Shown here one piece after another: positions 26,690 through 38,232 of a stretch of 64,000 nucleotides of DNA. The first letter of the stretch is position 1. Each line of letters opens with the position of its first letter. Position numbers and translations under genes: made by a program. The stretch is from contig NW_008709379.1 in the NCBI RefSeq assembly GCF_000327385.1, positions 179,765-243,764 of the forward strand, read 5' to 3'. The notes beneath the pieces were generated by a model. That model was given only the letters and a program-made list of their open reading frames with translations. It was not told the DNA's origin and ran no database searches. The DNA comes from Lottia gigantea (Eukaryota; Mollusca; Gastropoda; Lottiidae).

Positions 26690-27090
26690 CCGAAATATTG
26701 AGCGATGACAACAACCTCAATTAACCTAAATAAAAAAACTTTTGCAGGACGAGGGAAAGTAGCGTTTTTTTTTCCGACCGATTTTCATAAATCTTGGACT
26801 TTAAAAATAATGATGGACGGAGATTTTTTTTCCGGATCTCCGAAATGGGGTAGGAGACTGTCAAAAAAGCAATTGTCAGAGGTACGAATTCATTTTAGGG
26901 GACGTAAGGCTAGATATTTTTTTTAATGCGTATATGTAATAATAATATATAAGATTATGGTGTAAAGGGCTTAAAGGGACAGCTGCGCGCCATTCTTTTT
27001 GACCAATCAAACTTCAGTCTCAGAAACTGGATTTTTTTTTAACTAAGCCAAACAGTAATAGTGTTCACAGCTAAACGTCGAAATATGAGC
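26690..27090 (+). repeat. Duplicated non-coding block, copy 1
   Basis: It shares long runs with 30620-31000: AACCTCAATTAACCTAAATA, GCAGGACGAGGGAAAGTAGC and TTAATGCGTATATGTAATAA, then the start of a TTAAAGGGAC element. In both places it follows a CARD-2 exon, so it is part of the duplication that made the pseudogene at 25660-26330. Confidence 0.8.
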
Positions 27091-27332
27091 CTTCAAATCC
27101 ATGTGTGTCCAGAATTATCCGCGTTTGAATGTTAAAATGACGACTCGTCATTTTAAGATATTATGTGATATATAGAAAAGACATATAAAGAAATAGTGAG
27201 TAAAATTCCTAGTTTGAAGTATTTTAAATAGGAAGTCGGAGATTTTCGTACATTTCTAGTACTTCTGAAGATTATTTATATATATTCAAGACTCAAATCA
27301 ACCACTCAAAATGGCGCACCTATCCCTCTAAA
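26971..27332 (+). mobile_element. TTAAAGGGAC-type MITE, near-complete copy
   Basis: It starts TTAAAGGGACAGCTGCGCGC and ends near ACCTATCCCTCTAA, giving short imperfect terminal inverted repeats. Family words are TTTGACCAATCAAACTTCAG, GTGTGTCCAGAATTATCCGC and TTCGTACATTTCTAGTACTT. Partial relatives lie near 5515, 24823, 30538, 30890, 31184 and 32508. Confidence 0.6.
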
Positions 27333-27428
27333 TCGTGTATAGGGATTATAAAGAAAGTTTCTAAATTTTGTATGTGTATCGGGGACACTTATCAGTTTGC
27401 AACCCTCCAATTTAAATCAGATGTTTGA

Positions 27429-27557
27429 GGTTCCTGCAATTCCAATAAAACTAAGTGTTTGATGACGTCACTAATCGCGAAATGCCTTATGTGATAAAGC
27501 ATATTAAGCGATTAGTGACGTCATAAACCACTTCTTTTTTGTGGAATTGCAGGAACC
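27429..27557. promoter_or_regulatory. Long palindrome with paired CRE sites upstream of the CARD-GIMAP gene
   Basis: Arms 27429-27478 and 27508-27557 are imperfect inverted repeats of about 50 bp (GGTTCCTGCAATTCC against GGAATTGCAGGAACC) around a loop of about 29 bp. Each arm carries a perfect TGACGTCA (27463-27470 and 27516-27523) next to CTAATCGC/GCGATTAG. It lies about 270 bp before the ATG at 27824. The outer arms match a dispersed repeat also seen near 4345 and 16465, so it may be a MITE in origin; any promoter role is inference. Confidence 0.45.
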
Positions 27558-27823
27558 ACAGAATGTCTAGTTGAAAATTGAAATGGTGCAAATTGATGCT
27601 ATCAGTGTCCTCAAATCATTTACTGTTCTCGGATCCATAACGTTAGTGTGACAGGGCCTTTATAGACCATAAATAACGATAACAAGATATTATATTTCTT
27701 ACTTTCTAATAGCTAATATATCATTTAGCAATCTGACTTTGGAATTGAACGATGTGAGAGATTATGCTACTTCTTATTTAGTGAACAGTCGACAGTATTT
27801 ATAACTCTTATAATAATCAAGAA

Positions 27824-30800
27824 ATGGAATGTGGTGGTCTTCCTGATGGACCTTGTAGTTGTCAACAGAATGTCATAAATGATCTACTTGCCGCTTATAT
27901 CGTTTTCTCATTACAATATAGAGGTTTTGATAGCATAAAAAATACTGTCTTTGAACATTTTACAATGGAAGAAATTATTTGCTGTAAAAACCTGATTTGG
28001 AGTAAATGTGACCATCAAATTATAGGTGAAAAAATGAAAAGAAAGGACTCGATGTTCAGATCTGAAAAGGAAGCTCATTTGGTTGATATTGTGAATGCCA
28101 TGGAGAAGATGGATAAAACCAATACGATGCCGACAATTGTTCTTAATGCATTAGAGCTTGATAAAATTCCGAGAGAATATCATGATGAGTTAAACATTAT
28201 CACTCTTGCTGAAAGAGTGCATATTTTAGAATCCATAATAGGGACATCACAGGATCACATAAAGGTAACCTAATATTTCACACTGCCTCAATGGATCATT
28301 GAGGGACCTGTATTTAAAGGGCCAGTTCCCAGTGGCGTTGCGAGAAATTTTTTCAGAGGCGGGGGGCAATGCTCAAATCTTGTGATTTACAAGTGAAAAT
28401 AGAGCAAAACTTTTGGCCCGAGAGGGGGGGGGGGGGGGGGGGGCCTAAATACGCCCCTGGAAGTACCTGTATTAAAAGGGGTGGTATGAAAATCAATTGA
28501 AAAAATAGCTTCAAAAGGTTAACGTAAACGTGTAGTAGTTTGCTTTCAAAAAAGTAACTGCGACATAATTTTAGTCAAAACTTTCAGATAAGGTAGGGGA
28601 TACAATGACATTTCTGTTGCATAAATTGCATTTAATCGATCACCAAACGTTCAAAACATTTAGCACTTACAAAACAAGATGACCCTTTTTGAGTAGGCAA
28701 GTCTACATTGTTGATTTTGAATATTTTAGTTCCTATCGAGTTGTGTCACTATCCCGTGTAATGTTTTATACCTGTTTCAGAAAGCAGTACGGAAAACAAC
28801 TGAACATGTTGACGGAATTAATTCATATAAGACTGCATACACAGGAAATACGTCATCGAGAGAAAGAAAGGGAAGAGCTACACTCGAACAATCTGATAAA
28901 GAGTCACAGGAAGTAACAAAGAAAAGAGGAAAACTGCCTTACTTGGAATTCACAGTTCTCCGAGAAAACCGAGTTGAAATGGTTAGAAAGTTGGTCCCCG
29001 AAAAAGTTATTCCATATTTAATAAAAAATAACGTTATTGACCGAGACGATGTGGAGAAGATCGAAAAGAAATGTAAAGATTTAAGAAGAAAGGGTGCTGA
29101 AACCCTGCTTGATATTCTTTATAATTCTAGCAGTCGGGCTTTTACAGAATTAATAACAGCTCTGAAAGAGGCCAAGCGTCATGAAATGGCACAGAAATTA
29201 AAAGAAGATTTAGAAAAGGTAATATCATCATCATCTTCACGGTCATCATCATATTTCATCGTTGGCGTCATTCATCGTCGTCAATCATTGTTGTCATTCA
29301 TCCAACGTCGTTATCATTCACTATTGATCACCATGATTATTATCCATCATCATTCATTCACCATTCATTCCTCCATCGTCGTAGATGATTAGATGATTGG
29401 ATGGTTCGTTCGTTCGTTCATTCATTCCTGTCCATGTTCATGTTCATGTTTGATTCCAGTATAAAAAGGAGCCTGCTTCAGTCAATATCAGTAAAAATAG
29501 AGGTCATTTGTCTAGAGATGAGTGTGAGGTTTTGAGAGACAACCATGAGAGATTGGTGAACGAGCTCGACTCGAGTGTTCTGAAAAACCATCTCTTTGAA
29601 AACGGGCTTATTGATGAAGATGATCTGGAAAGGATTAACAAGAAAGAAGAAGAGCTGAGACAGGAAGGGGTGGAAGAAATGATCGCCATAATTTATGAAT
29701 CTGGTGAAGATGCTTTTCCCAAACTAATCAAATCATTAGCTGATGCCGGTTACGCTGAATTGAGCCTAAAATTGGAATCCGATTTAAAACAGGTAAATTA
29801 TTCCAATATTCATATGTGACAATTCACTACAATACGTTCAATGGCTGTTATGGGACCGTCACACCACGACGTTCTGGTCAGCGTTCAATATTGTTTGAGG
29901 AAACGTTGGTTATCGTCCATGGTCGATGGGAAAGCGCCGATAGAGCGTTGTGTGAACACTAGTGAACGCTGGTTCGGAAAAAAGTTTTGAAAGCTAGAGA
30001 ACGCTGAAAAACGTTCGTGGAACGTTGCATGCGTTCGTCTATCGTTAGTCAGCCGTTACCCTAGCGTTGATTGGTTGTTATTAATCGTTTGCTTTGCAGT
30101 GAACGACTCACTGGCGACCTGTCAACAACTACTGAACGGACCCCTAGCGCACGCAGCGTGTGGCTAACGTCAAACGACCTTCAAACGCTATTTTGTCGTT
30201 ATTCGCACGTCAGTCACATGCTCAACGCTCGTGTAACGTTGACAAATCGTTCGCCGCGCGCCAGTGACACGACAGCACACGCTAATGGTTTTCATGGGTA
30301 TCTTACTTGGTCGCTGTTACACGCCCCTCACACGTTAATCACACGCCAGATGTGTCCACCTCACCCTAGAACACTCAAAAATTGAACGATTAGAACGTTC
30401 AGAGAACTTTGACAAGAACGTTATGGTGTGACGAACCCATTTTTATTGGTCAAATTTAACAATTGAGATAGGGTCGGTCTCACAGACCTCTCCCGTGCTA
30501 CCGTGTAACTAAACAGTGCAGTTTTAGCTCTCTGTATTTAAAGTGACAGATTCACTATCCGTTTGACCAATCGAACCTTAGTCTCTCTCATATTTTTTTA
30601 ATACGTATATGTAATAATAATATGTAAATATTGAGCGATGACATCAACCTCAATTAACCTAAATAAAAAAACTTTTGCAGGACGAGGGAAAGTAGCGTTT
30701 TTACTTTCCGACCGATTTTCATAAATCTTGGCCTTTAAAAATAATGATCGACGGAGATGTTTTTTTCGGATCGCCGAAATGGGGTAGGAGACTGTCAGAG

Positions 30801-33800
30801 GTACGAATTCATTTTAGGGGACGTAAGGCTAGATTTTTTTAATGCGTATATGTAATAATGATATATAAGATTATGGTGTAAAGGGCTTAAAGGGACAGCT
30901 GCGCGCCATTCTTTTTGACCAATCAAACTTTAGTCTCAGAAACTGGATTTTTTGTTTAGCTAAGCTAATCAGCAATAGTCTGCACAGCTCAACTTCGAAA
31001 CATGAGCCTTCAAATCCACGTGTGTCCAGAATTATTCGCGTTTGGAAGTTATAATGACGATTCGTCTTTTCTCGAGACAACGCTATACATGTTTTAAGAA
31101 ATTTCTAGTTTCATGTATATTTGATGGGATTATCCGATATTTATATCAAATTTGAAAATCTTAATTAGTTCAATCAAAAAATCAGGGAGACGTTCACTAT
31201 CCGTTCGACTAATCGTACCTTAGTCTCAAAAACGTGATTTCTTTAAGCTAAACTAAAAGTAATGGTAATCACAACTCACGATCGAAATTTGAGCCTCCAA
31301 AGCCATGTGTGTCTAGAATTATCCGCGTTAAACTGACGACACGTCTTTTCTTGACAAATATTCTTGAAATTCCTAGTTTAGGTATATTTGAAGTGATTTT
31401 CGTACATTTTTAGTACTCCCGAAGACAACTTTATATATTCAAGACCTAAATCATACCATGAAAATGGGAGAATTATTTACAACAAATGTAATTTTTGTTC
31501 TTTTTTTCTAGAAAAAGATCGGGGTGAAAATTGATCAGATTTCGATTGGACCTGAGCTGATGCTTGACGAAGGAGTTGACGCTAAGTCGAACTTGCAACA
31601 AAGATTTACCAAAGGTAATGATGACGAATAAATAGCAATGAGTAGCAAATAAAATGAAGATCAAAATAGTCTGGTGGCCAAACACCAGTTTATGATGAAG
31701 TATGTTTTGGAATAGATACAATGTTTTATTGTTTTTTCTCCTTCAGCTAGCCCTCTGAACACATTTCCAACGGGAAATTTTTTATGGACCAAATTCAAAA
31801 TGGCCGCTATCCTCGATATCCCGAACACTATTGATGTCTTCTAGAGCATCAATAGACATTTATTATATTAGTGTCCAATTATAAGTTTTCAGGGTCAAGG
31901 ATTCATTTATGGTGGTTTTTATTCCCTATGTCCAGGTTATTATAGCGAAAATTAAATTAGAACTTTCAATGCACAGTAAGAATTGTCCCATATAATCTTA
32001 CACATTGTAACTTTTATCCAAATAGTTTATTCACAAATTGGTGTTGGTAAAGATTGCCATTATTGGTGTCCAAAAGAAATATTAATACTTATATAAAACA
32101 GTCCAACAACAGTAGATGCTGTTGGACTGGTAGATGGAGATGGTGTCGGATTTGTGGTAGTGGGTGTTATAGGACTGATAGTAGTCAAAACATTTTTTGG
32201 ATAAAAGTTATGTGTCACAGGGTCATGGACTTCCGACGGTTCTTACTGAGTATTTAATATTTCATTTCTGGTATTTGCGTTAGATCTCTAGAAGATCTTT
32301 CTGGCAGCTAACGTCAGTGGACTATTGCGTTAGGTCGCTTTCTTGGAGCCAACAAATTAACGTGTTGCCGTGGCCTGCATGTTCCCCCGACATGTCCCCA
32401 ATAGAACGACTCATCATGGATCGTCGTGTTCATCAGCGACAACACCCTCCACTCAATTGAGAAGAATTCACCCAGGCCCTTAATCAGACGATTAACTTTT
32501 TGGTGTGCGTCGGAGAGTTTTCTTAGTACTTCTAAAGACTATTTACATATATTTAAGACCCAAACCAACCCCCTGAGAATGGCGAATCAGTCCCTTTAAG
32601 TTTGTAAACTATTTGTGAAATTACATGTAAATGTATAATGATTATTATTTTGTTTTAGAATTCGAGTTGGTAATTAGTTGGTTCTTGCTTGTGAAACAGT
32701 CTTCATTGTCGTATCGGTCCTGGTGAAACACCATTTAAATCGACCTTCTGAAATTATTATGAATTTTTTTGTTTTTGTTTTAGAGTGTAATTTAGTTTTA
32801 GTTGGTAGAACTGGTTCTGGTAAGAGCAGCTTGGGAAACAGTCTTCTTTGCCCTTCCGGTTCTGAAAAACCATTTAAATCGGAAAAATCGGCAAACTCTA
32901 TCACTACACAATGTCAACTAGCAAGAGCTATCTTAAAGGACGGTACTCTATTAACCATAGTCGATACTCCGGGTTTATTCAACATTTATACCCCGAACGA
33001 AATAACTATAAAGAAAATAGTTAAATCTAAAACAATCTGTGCACCTGGACCTCACGTCATAGTATTTGTTTTGGATTTGAAAAGATTTATAATAGAGGAG
33101 ATCGAAACCATGGAAATTTTGAAAAAGTTATTCGGTACAGACGCCATGAAACATATCATTGTTGTGATTACTGGTAAAGACAAATTTGGTGATGATGATA
33201 AAGATGACGTCATAAAAACAACCGGCGACTTCATTAAAGATGGGCCTGATTTTTTACGAAACTTCTTGAAAGAATTTAATATGAGGTATGTAGGTATAGC
33301 AAATCATCCTTTTTCACCAACTCATGATAGTGACGTTAAAGATGTCATGAATCTTATTTACAAAACCATGGAAGATAATGGAAACCAGGTTTATTCAATG
33401 TAAGTATACTCCAAGTGCCAAAAGAAGAAATAAAAAAAGGCAACCAAACATCAACAACAATCTAAAAGAGAAATTCTAGAGGACATATTGAATGCTGGTC
33501 AAAAGACTTATAATTCGTAGAAATTGCTTACTCATTTTATAAGATAAATACACTTCTTAGCAAGGTGTAATTTTTAGTTTCATTTCGTTTTGCACCATGA
33601 TTTCCAGAGCTCTAATTACTCTATTACATTCTAATGCAAGATATTTATTCTGGTAAATTCCTTTTTACATAATGTTGTGTATTGTACCAGTCACCATTTA
33701 AAATTGTTTTGATTGCATAAATCAAGAGAGAAATTTAAATTATATTACATTTTCTTAGGTCTCCATTGTAATCTTAAAAATTTATACCAAGGTCGCATAC

Positions 33801-34723
33801 TATTGACGTTCATTTCAACCAATCACAGCTCGTATTGCAAAATCAGTGTCTAAATATCGACTATGAATTGTGGGATAGCGCAACCAAAAGTAGACGAATT
33901 TTGAGATTGCCGATGCCGATGTAAAAGTGATTCTGATTGGCGGGAGAGTAGCGCGTGATTGGCTGCTATAAATAGCTTGTAGCGTCACCAGTACGCGACT
34001 TTGGTATAATTCTCGTTAGATTTCAATGTAGACTGAAAGAAAATAACGAAACGAAATTGTAATCTCATTCTTGTGACGTCATCCTTTGATCTTTGCGGAC
34101 CAAAATCCAACTTATTGGTACGGGCATTGTGCCACGAGTAAATTATTTTTTAAATATGGCGGCAAATTTTGGACTGCTGTGACGTCATAACATGATTGAT
34201 AAATAACAGAGCCTGTATAGGCTCTGTAAATACTTACTTCGGGTGATTTTACAATAAATGGACTTATTTCTGAATTTTACTCGTGATTGACTCTGATGTT
34301 TTGGCCAGAAAAATTATGTAAATTCTAGTAAATGGTAACGTCCGATCGTAATGTTTACAGAATCGCATTAGGCTTATAGTTGTATAAATTGAAATATTAA
34401 CTTCAAAACAGTACTGATAGTCTTAAGACTGTCCTTGGGTTGAAAGAAAATGTCAACCAATGAAAAAATTATTATTGTCTGAGCAAAGTAAAACGTTTTT
34501 GAATTTTTTCTATTATTTTTATGAGAATTGGAATAGCAGCCTCAAACTAGTTATGTTAGCCTTAAAATGTCTTTGCTTTGATAAAAATATAAACATATAG
34601 ATACATTATTTCTTCAACATTTGCTTTTACAGTGGCCCATTTTCAGCCAAAAAATTTCAATTTGCTCAGACAATCGTTGAAAATATGATTTTACAGAGGA
34701 CAATTTTCTGTTCCGAAATGTAA
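27824..34723 (+). CDS. CARD-CARD-GIMAP fusion protein (AIG1-type GTPase)
   Basis: Exons 27824-28264, 28781-29218, 29460-29792, 31512-31614, 32784-33399 and 34633-34723 join in phase to 673 residues. Reading through the donor at 33400 would stop at 33403 (644 residues). The ATG is the first after an in-frame TGA and has a good GAAATGG context. Residues 1-147 form an unrecognised Cys-containing helical domain. CARD-1 lies at about 204-292 and CARD-2 at about 315-403, the latter with VLRDNHERLV and a DEDDLERI-type turn. A charged linker (405-438) precedes an AIG1 domain (about 440-640) with P-loop GRTGSGKSS, switch DTPGLFN, conserved box APGPHVIVFVL and TGKD. Exon 6 adds a short amphipathic tail that aligns with the GIMAP at 61319-63613. 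GIMAPs are membrane-associated GTPases; CARDs pair with other CARDs in immune and death signalling. The combined role is inferred. Introns hold a Tc1 relic and several MITEs. Confidence 0.78.
28329..28459. mobile_element. Small hAT-like MITE containing a 20-base G run
   Basis: Its ends are CAGTGGCGTTGCGAG and TACGCCCCTG, imperfect inverted repeats of the CAG(T/G)GGCG type common in non-autonomous hAT elements. An uninterrupted run of about 20 G (28424-28443) could fold as a G-quadruplex. It lies in intron 1 of the CARD-GIMAP gene. No clear 8-bp target duplication was found. Confidence 0.45.
29852..30438. mobile_element. 587-bp CpG-rich inverted-repeat element
   Basis: Left end GGGACCGTCACACCACGACG and right end TTATGGTGTGACGAACCC form terminal inverted repeats. 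The interior is crowded with AACGTT, GAACG and AACGCT words and is far richer in CpG than the surrounding DNA. The single open frame inside (30071-30385) looks accidental. The CACACCA core of the termini recalls the MITEs at 8894 and 9664. It lies in intron 3 of the CARD-GIMAP gene. Confidence 0.6.
30620..31000 (+). repeat. Duplicated non-coding block, copy 2
   Basis: Counterpart of 26690-27090, with the same words in the same order, here in intron 3 of the CARD-GIMAP gene. Small indels (for example in the poly-T runs) separate the copies. Confidence 0.8.
30890..31480 (+). mobile_element. Two TTAAAGGGAC-type MITE copies in series
   Basis: One copy starts at 30890 with TTAAAGGGACAGCTGCGCGC and decays by about 31120. 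A second runs from about 31184 (GGGAGACGTTCACTATCCGT) to about 31480 and keeps GTGTGTCTAGAATTATCCGC and TTCGTACATTTTTAGTACTC. A further fragment lies at 30538-30620. All are in intron 3 of the CARD-GIMAP gene. Confidence 0.6.
32300..32500 (+). pseudogene. Tc1/mariner transposase relic (C-terminal part)
   Basis: The + strand encodes LPWPACSPDMSPIERL followed by DRRVHQRQHPPLN, then a stop and EEFTQALNQTIN. This is the end of a Tc1-type DDE domain (family form: WPAxSPDLNPIE). Only about 50 codons remain, with one in-frame TGA. No terminal inverted repeats were found. It lies in intron 4 of the CARD-GIMAP gene, with a TTAAAGGGAC-type tail (32508-32602) just after it. Confidence 0.8.
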
Positions 34724-35532
34724 GTCAGTTTCACTGAAAATTAATGGTAATTTCAGATATAAATTTTCCAAACATTACATTTCTATGAACCCAAAGACAA
34801 AATACATGCATTTGAAACTTTATAATATTGTGGATATTTGTGAAATGGGGAAAATGAATTCAATTTTGGGCTTACTGTCATCAGAAAGTAGTCCTACTAT
34901 ATAAGATGGTATGAAATAATGTGGCATAACGCATCGATCTTTTTCTAACATATTTAGGGCAGGCCATCTCAGGTAAAATGGTATGTAACAAGAAACGTAA
35001 CAACATAATCATCCCGGAATGCTTGCATTTAAATAATCATCGATATCGCTTACGTTTTTATCACCCCTAATCATTGAACATTGAAATGAATGACGAAGCT
35101 ATAAAATACGAATATTATTTACCTGGAACAAGTATAATTTTAATACATCCCCCTTTCTCCTCGGTCTTTGTGTTACGATCATTAATGAATTTATTGGATT
35201 GCTTTCTGCCATTAACCTATACTCAATAAGATGGAGTAAAACAGGATAATGATTTTTTCAGTCCAATTTAATTGCAATAGAAAGGTGTCTTTTCTATTTT
35301 TGTTCTTCTCTGGTGACTCCATTTGCCATTCACGATTTGACGAATTTTTTTTGCATCTGAAAGATTTATTTACTATTTACGCGTAATTTTGGGAAATTTG
35401 TTGTTTAACATTGGTATGTAGTATCAAAACGCTTTAAGCAGATATTTTGTTAAACAGTAGTAAAAAAACGAATAACGAATAACGAAACATCAAAATCTCG
35501 AATATGATTTGTTCAACTGGCTAGCAATCTTA
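34724..35532. other. Intergenic, no gene seen
   Basis: AT-rich DNA between the last CARD-GIMAP exon and the second 2.67-kb repeat. No further GIMAP exon in matching phase was found. No recognised repeat. Confidence 0.5.
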
Positions 35533-38232
35533 TCTGATCACGAACACGTGTTAATTGTGTTGAAATGTTATGTACTTTGTTATTAAAGAAGTGAGTTATA
35601 CGGTACTGTAATATTTTCTTTATGTTTTTGTTATTTGTGTTCTACGCTTCTAAAACTCTGATGCTTTATTAAGTTTTATGATTTTAAAGGTCTTTGTGTA
35701 GAGGGTATGTGCTGGTTTACTTGGCCTATGTTGAAATATAACTAAACTAAATTTTAAACCAAACTTTTTTTTCAAATTTATAAGTTTTTAAAATTCATAA
35801 AACAAGGCTTAATCGCTCTACTAACTTTAATAGAAAATCAAAATGTTTTTTACAATTTAACAGAAATTAATATATATGTGGCCAATAGGTAACATGAAAT
35901 TGATACATACTCTCCCTTTTGATATGTTTTCAGTGTATTTCATACTTGAATATGATTTAATCTTCATCTAGAAGAAGAAGTAGACGTAACATCAGAAAAT
36001 AAAACTACTAAAAATATTCGACCCTTTAAGCAAAGTTTCAATTCGCATTATTTTAGCTTGATAAAGATTCCTGCAATTTGAATTGAAACGTTGCTAAAAT
36101 TAAAGAAAGGAGTAGTATATCCATAAGAGTGTTTTATTGTCTCATTAGGAATATATTTTTATTATTATATATATTTAAGCTAATTATCTCCTGTTTTTAA
36201 AGTATAATGTTTTAGTTTCCAAATTTGATGAAAATGCAGAACAATAACATCTTTCTTTTGTGTTTTTCTGTAGCTACTGAACTCCACCATAAAATTGAAA
36301 AACGACACACCAAGATCTGCAATTCGATCAGATGTTCAGGATGTTTTACTTGTAAAATTTTACTATAGATTGCAGAGTTTATATTAATAATATAACAATT
36401 AATTAGATATCGCCTATCAAAAACATTTCTGCCCTCTGGGTCCGATTTAAAACATTTACATTCACTGTTCGCCTGTATCCGTTATGTTTATTTTATTCTG
36501 AAAGCATAAGAAACAATAAAGAGTCTATTCTAATACAAGACTAACAAACCTAAGTGGCTATCCTTGTGCAACTTTCCGTCTTTGTTATTCAATTGAACAC
36601 TATCAAGAAAAAAAATCTTGGATATTTTACAAAACATTTTGTAGCTGTTTTTTTTCTATTGTATATATTTACACATTCTTTACAAAATGTTCTATTTTTA
36701 TAATATTGTAGGCATTTTCATTTGATACTTTTACATGTCTAGTCCTAGTGCTTTCATCTCTTTTAACATTTATTTTATTTTTGTGATATGTGAAATGTTT
36801 TCTGGCAGTAATAATAATATTATTTGCTTTTATGAGTTGAGTAATGAAACATTGCATCGAAGCAGTGTCACTTCAGCGGAGCCGTGCTCACTCAATGGGT
36901 TAAACCTTTGCTCACTTACCTGACAGTCCATGGTTCAATCCCGGCCAGATAATACTTTCGGATTTTGCAATCCGGTTTCCCCTTGTCTATGATGTTGGCT
37001 GGAGAGGCTGTCATTGCTCCTTTTGCTACAAACTGCGCACGTTGGACATCCTCCGACAGTGAGAAATCGAAAAGGAGTAGGCCCGAGGCTTATGCCACTG
37101 TATTGACAAAATTTCCCACATTGCACTCTGCATGAAGTTGCCCGTCTTCATTAGGCGATTTGGTGAAACAATGTACTTAATCAACCCACTCTTTCTCAAA
37201 ATCCATCATCACAAATATCATCGTCATTCACATACCTGAATCATCTTGTCAATATGATGGTTATAGCTAATCTGATGTTGGTCATGTTACGGAAATCTGG
37301 TCAGTTGTGTACACTTACCGAATAAGATGGGAAGGTTGAAGGGACATTGATAGGACAACAATTAATCGACATTCAAAAGCTTGTCAATATTAGCTTGGTG
37401 TCGGGTGGTTAGAGAATCGAAACGAGGGAGGTGAAATGTGAAACGAAAGATCTTTAAACAGCATACTGGGCACCCATAGTATAGTAAAACGTGAAGTAAA
37501 ACATTCTACTCTTAACTTAAAGTTGACAAAGATCTTGAATTTGGATTCAGAGAAGAATACATCAAACAATTTTACCATAATAAGTATGACTAGTTACCGG
37601 CATCAATAAGAATCAATGCTGTTACGAAGAACAACAGTACGGAACATAAAAAGTTATTCATTGTTGTAACGTTAGCAATGACGTTATTCGTTGATACACT
37701 GTCGAATACGATATTTGATCACACATTTTTAGTAAATATAAATGCAAAGCATCCCACTGAACAGATGTTGCCTAAAAGGTTCATTCTATAGAAACGGATT
37801 TAAGCAAAGTTAATGCATAATTTTAGAGAAATATGTAAGTATTCTATGGATTGCAACTAAAAATATCCTTTAATAGCCTTTATGAAACCCAAAACCAAAA
37901 CTTGTGTAAGCTGCCTTCATTTCCTGGCGAATTTAAAGTATATTTGAATAGGAACTGTGGGACCACCACAAGAAAATTTGGAGAATTTAAAATTCAGTAT
38001 TATTTGTATTGAGTCTGAGGGATCTTGCATAGAAAATGTTGAGAATTAGACGCCTGGAAACGCGATTTCCATATATTTCCCAGCAAATTGAAGGTTCCAA
38101 ATATTTGTATACGGTCTGTGGTATGCCGCTTAGACATTTCCCGACGAAATTAAGGTTCAAGATTTTTTATATAGGGTCTGAGGTGTGTCGCTTAGAAAAT
38201 TTGCCCTCAAGCACCCCCTTGACTACGGGCCT
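35533..38232. repeat. 2.67-kb dispersed repeat, copy 2
   Basis: Near-identical to 21858-24524 and in the same orientation. The two copies bracket the whole CARD-GIMAP gene and its pseudo-exons (about 11 kb). It carries SINE copy 2. A 205-bp part of its interior (37317-37521) is repeated directly after its right end (38232-38437). Confidence 0.9.
36878..37135 (+). mobile_element. tRNA-derived SINE, copy 2
   Basis: Same family as 23203-23463, with the B-box-like GGTTCAATCCC near 36932 in better shape. It was copied with its host repeat, so it is not an independent insertion. Confidence 0.65.

Noticed and set aside
30071-30385. A 104-residue frame as a gene
   Set aside because: It lies wholly inside the CpG-rich inverted-repeat element, has no domain, and its composition follows the element's repeated words.
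32100-32205. Hydrophobic frame (VGFVVVGVIGLIVV) between exons 4 and 5 of the CARD-GIMAP gene, as an alternative membrane-anchor exon
   Set aside because: The frame needs phase 2 at its acceptor, but the preceding donors leave phase 0 or 1, and no good acceptor fits. It is probably chance or part of the Tc1 relic.
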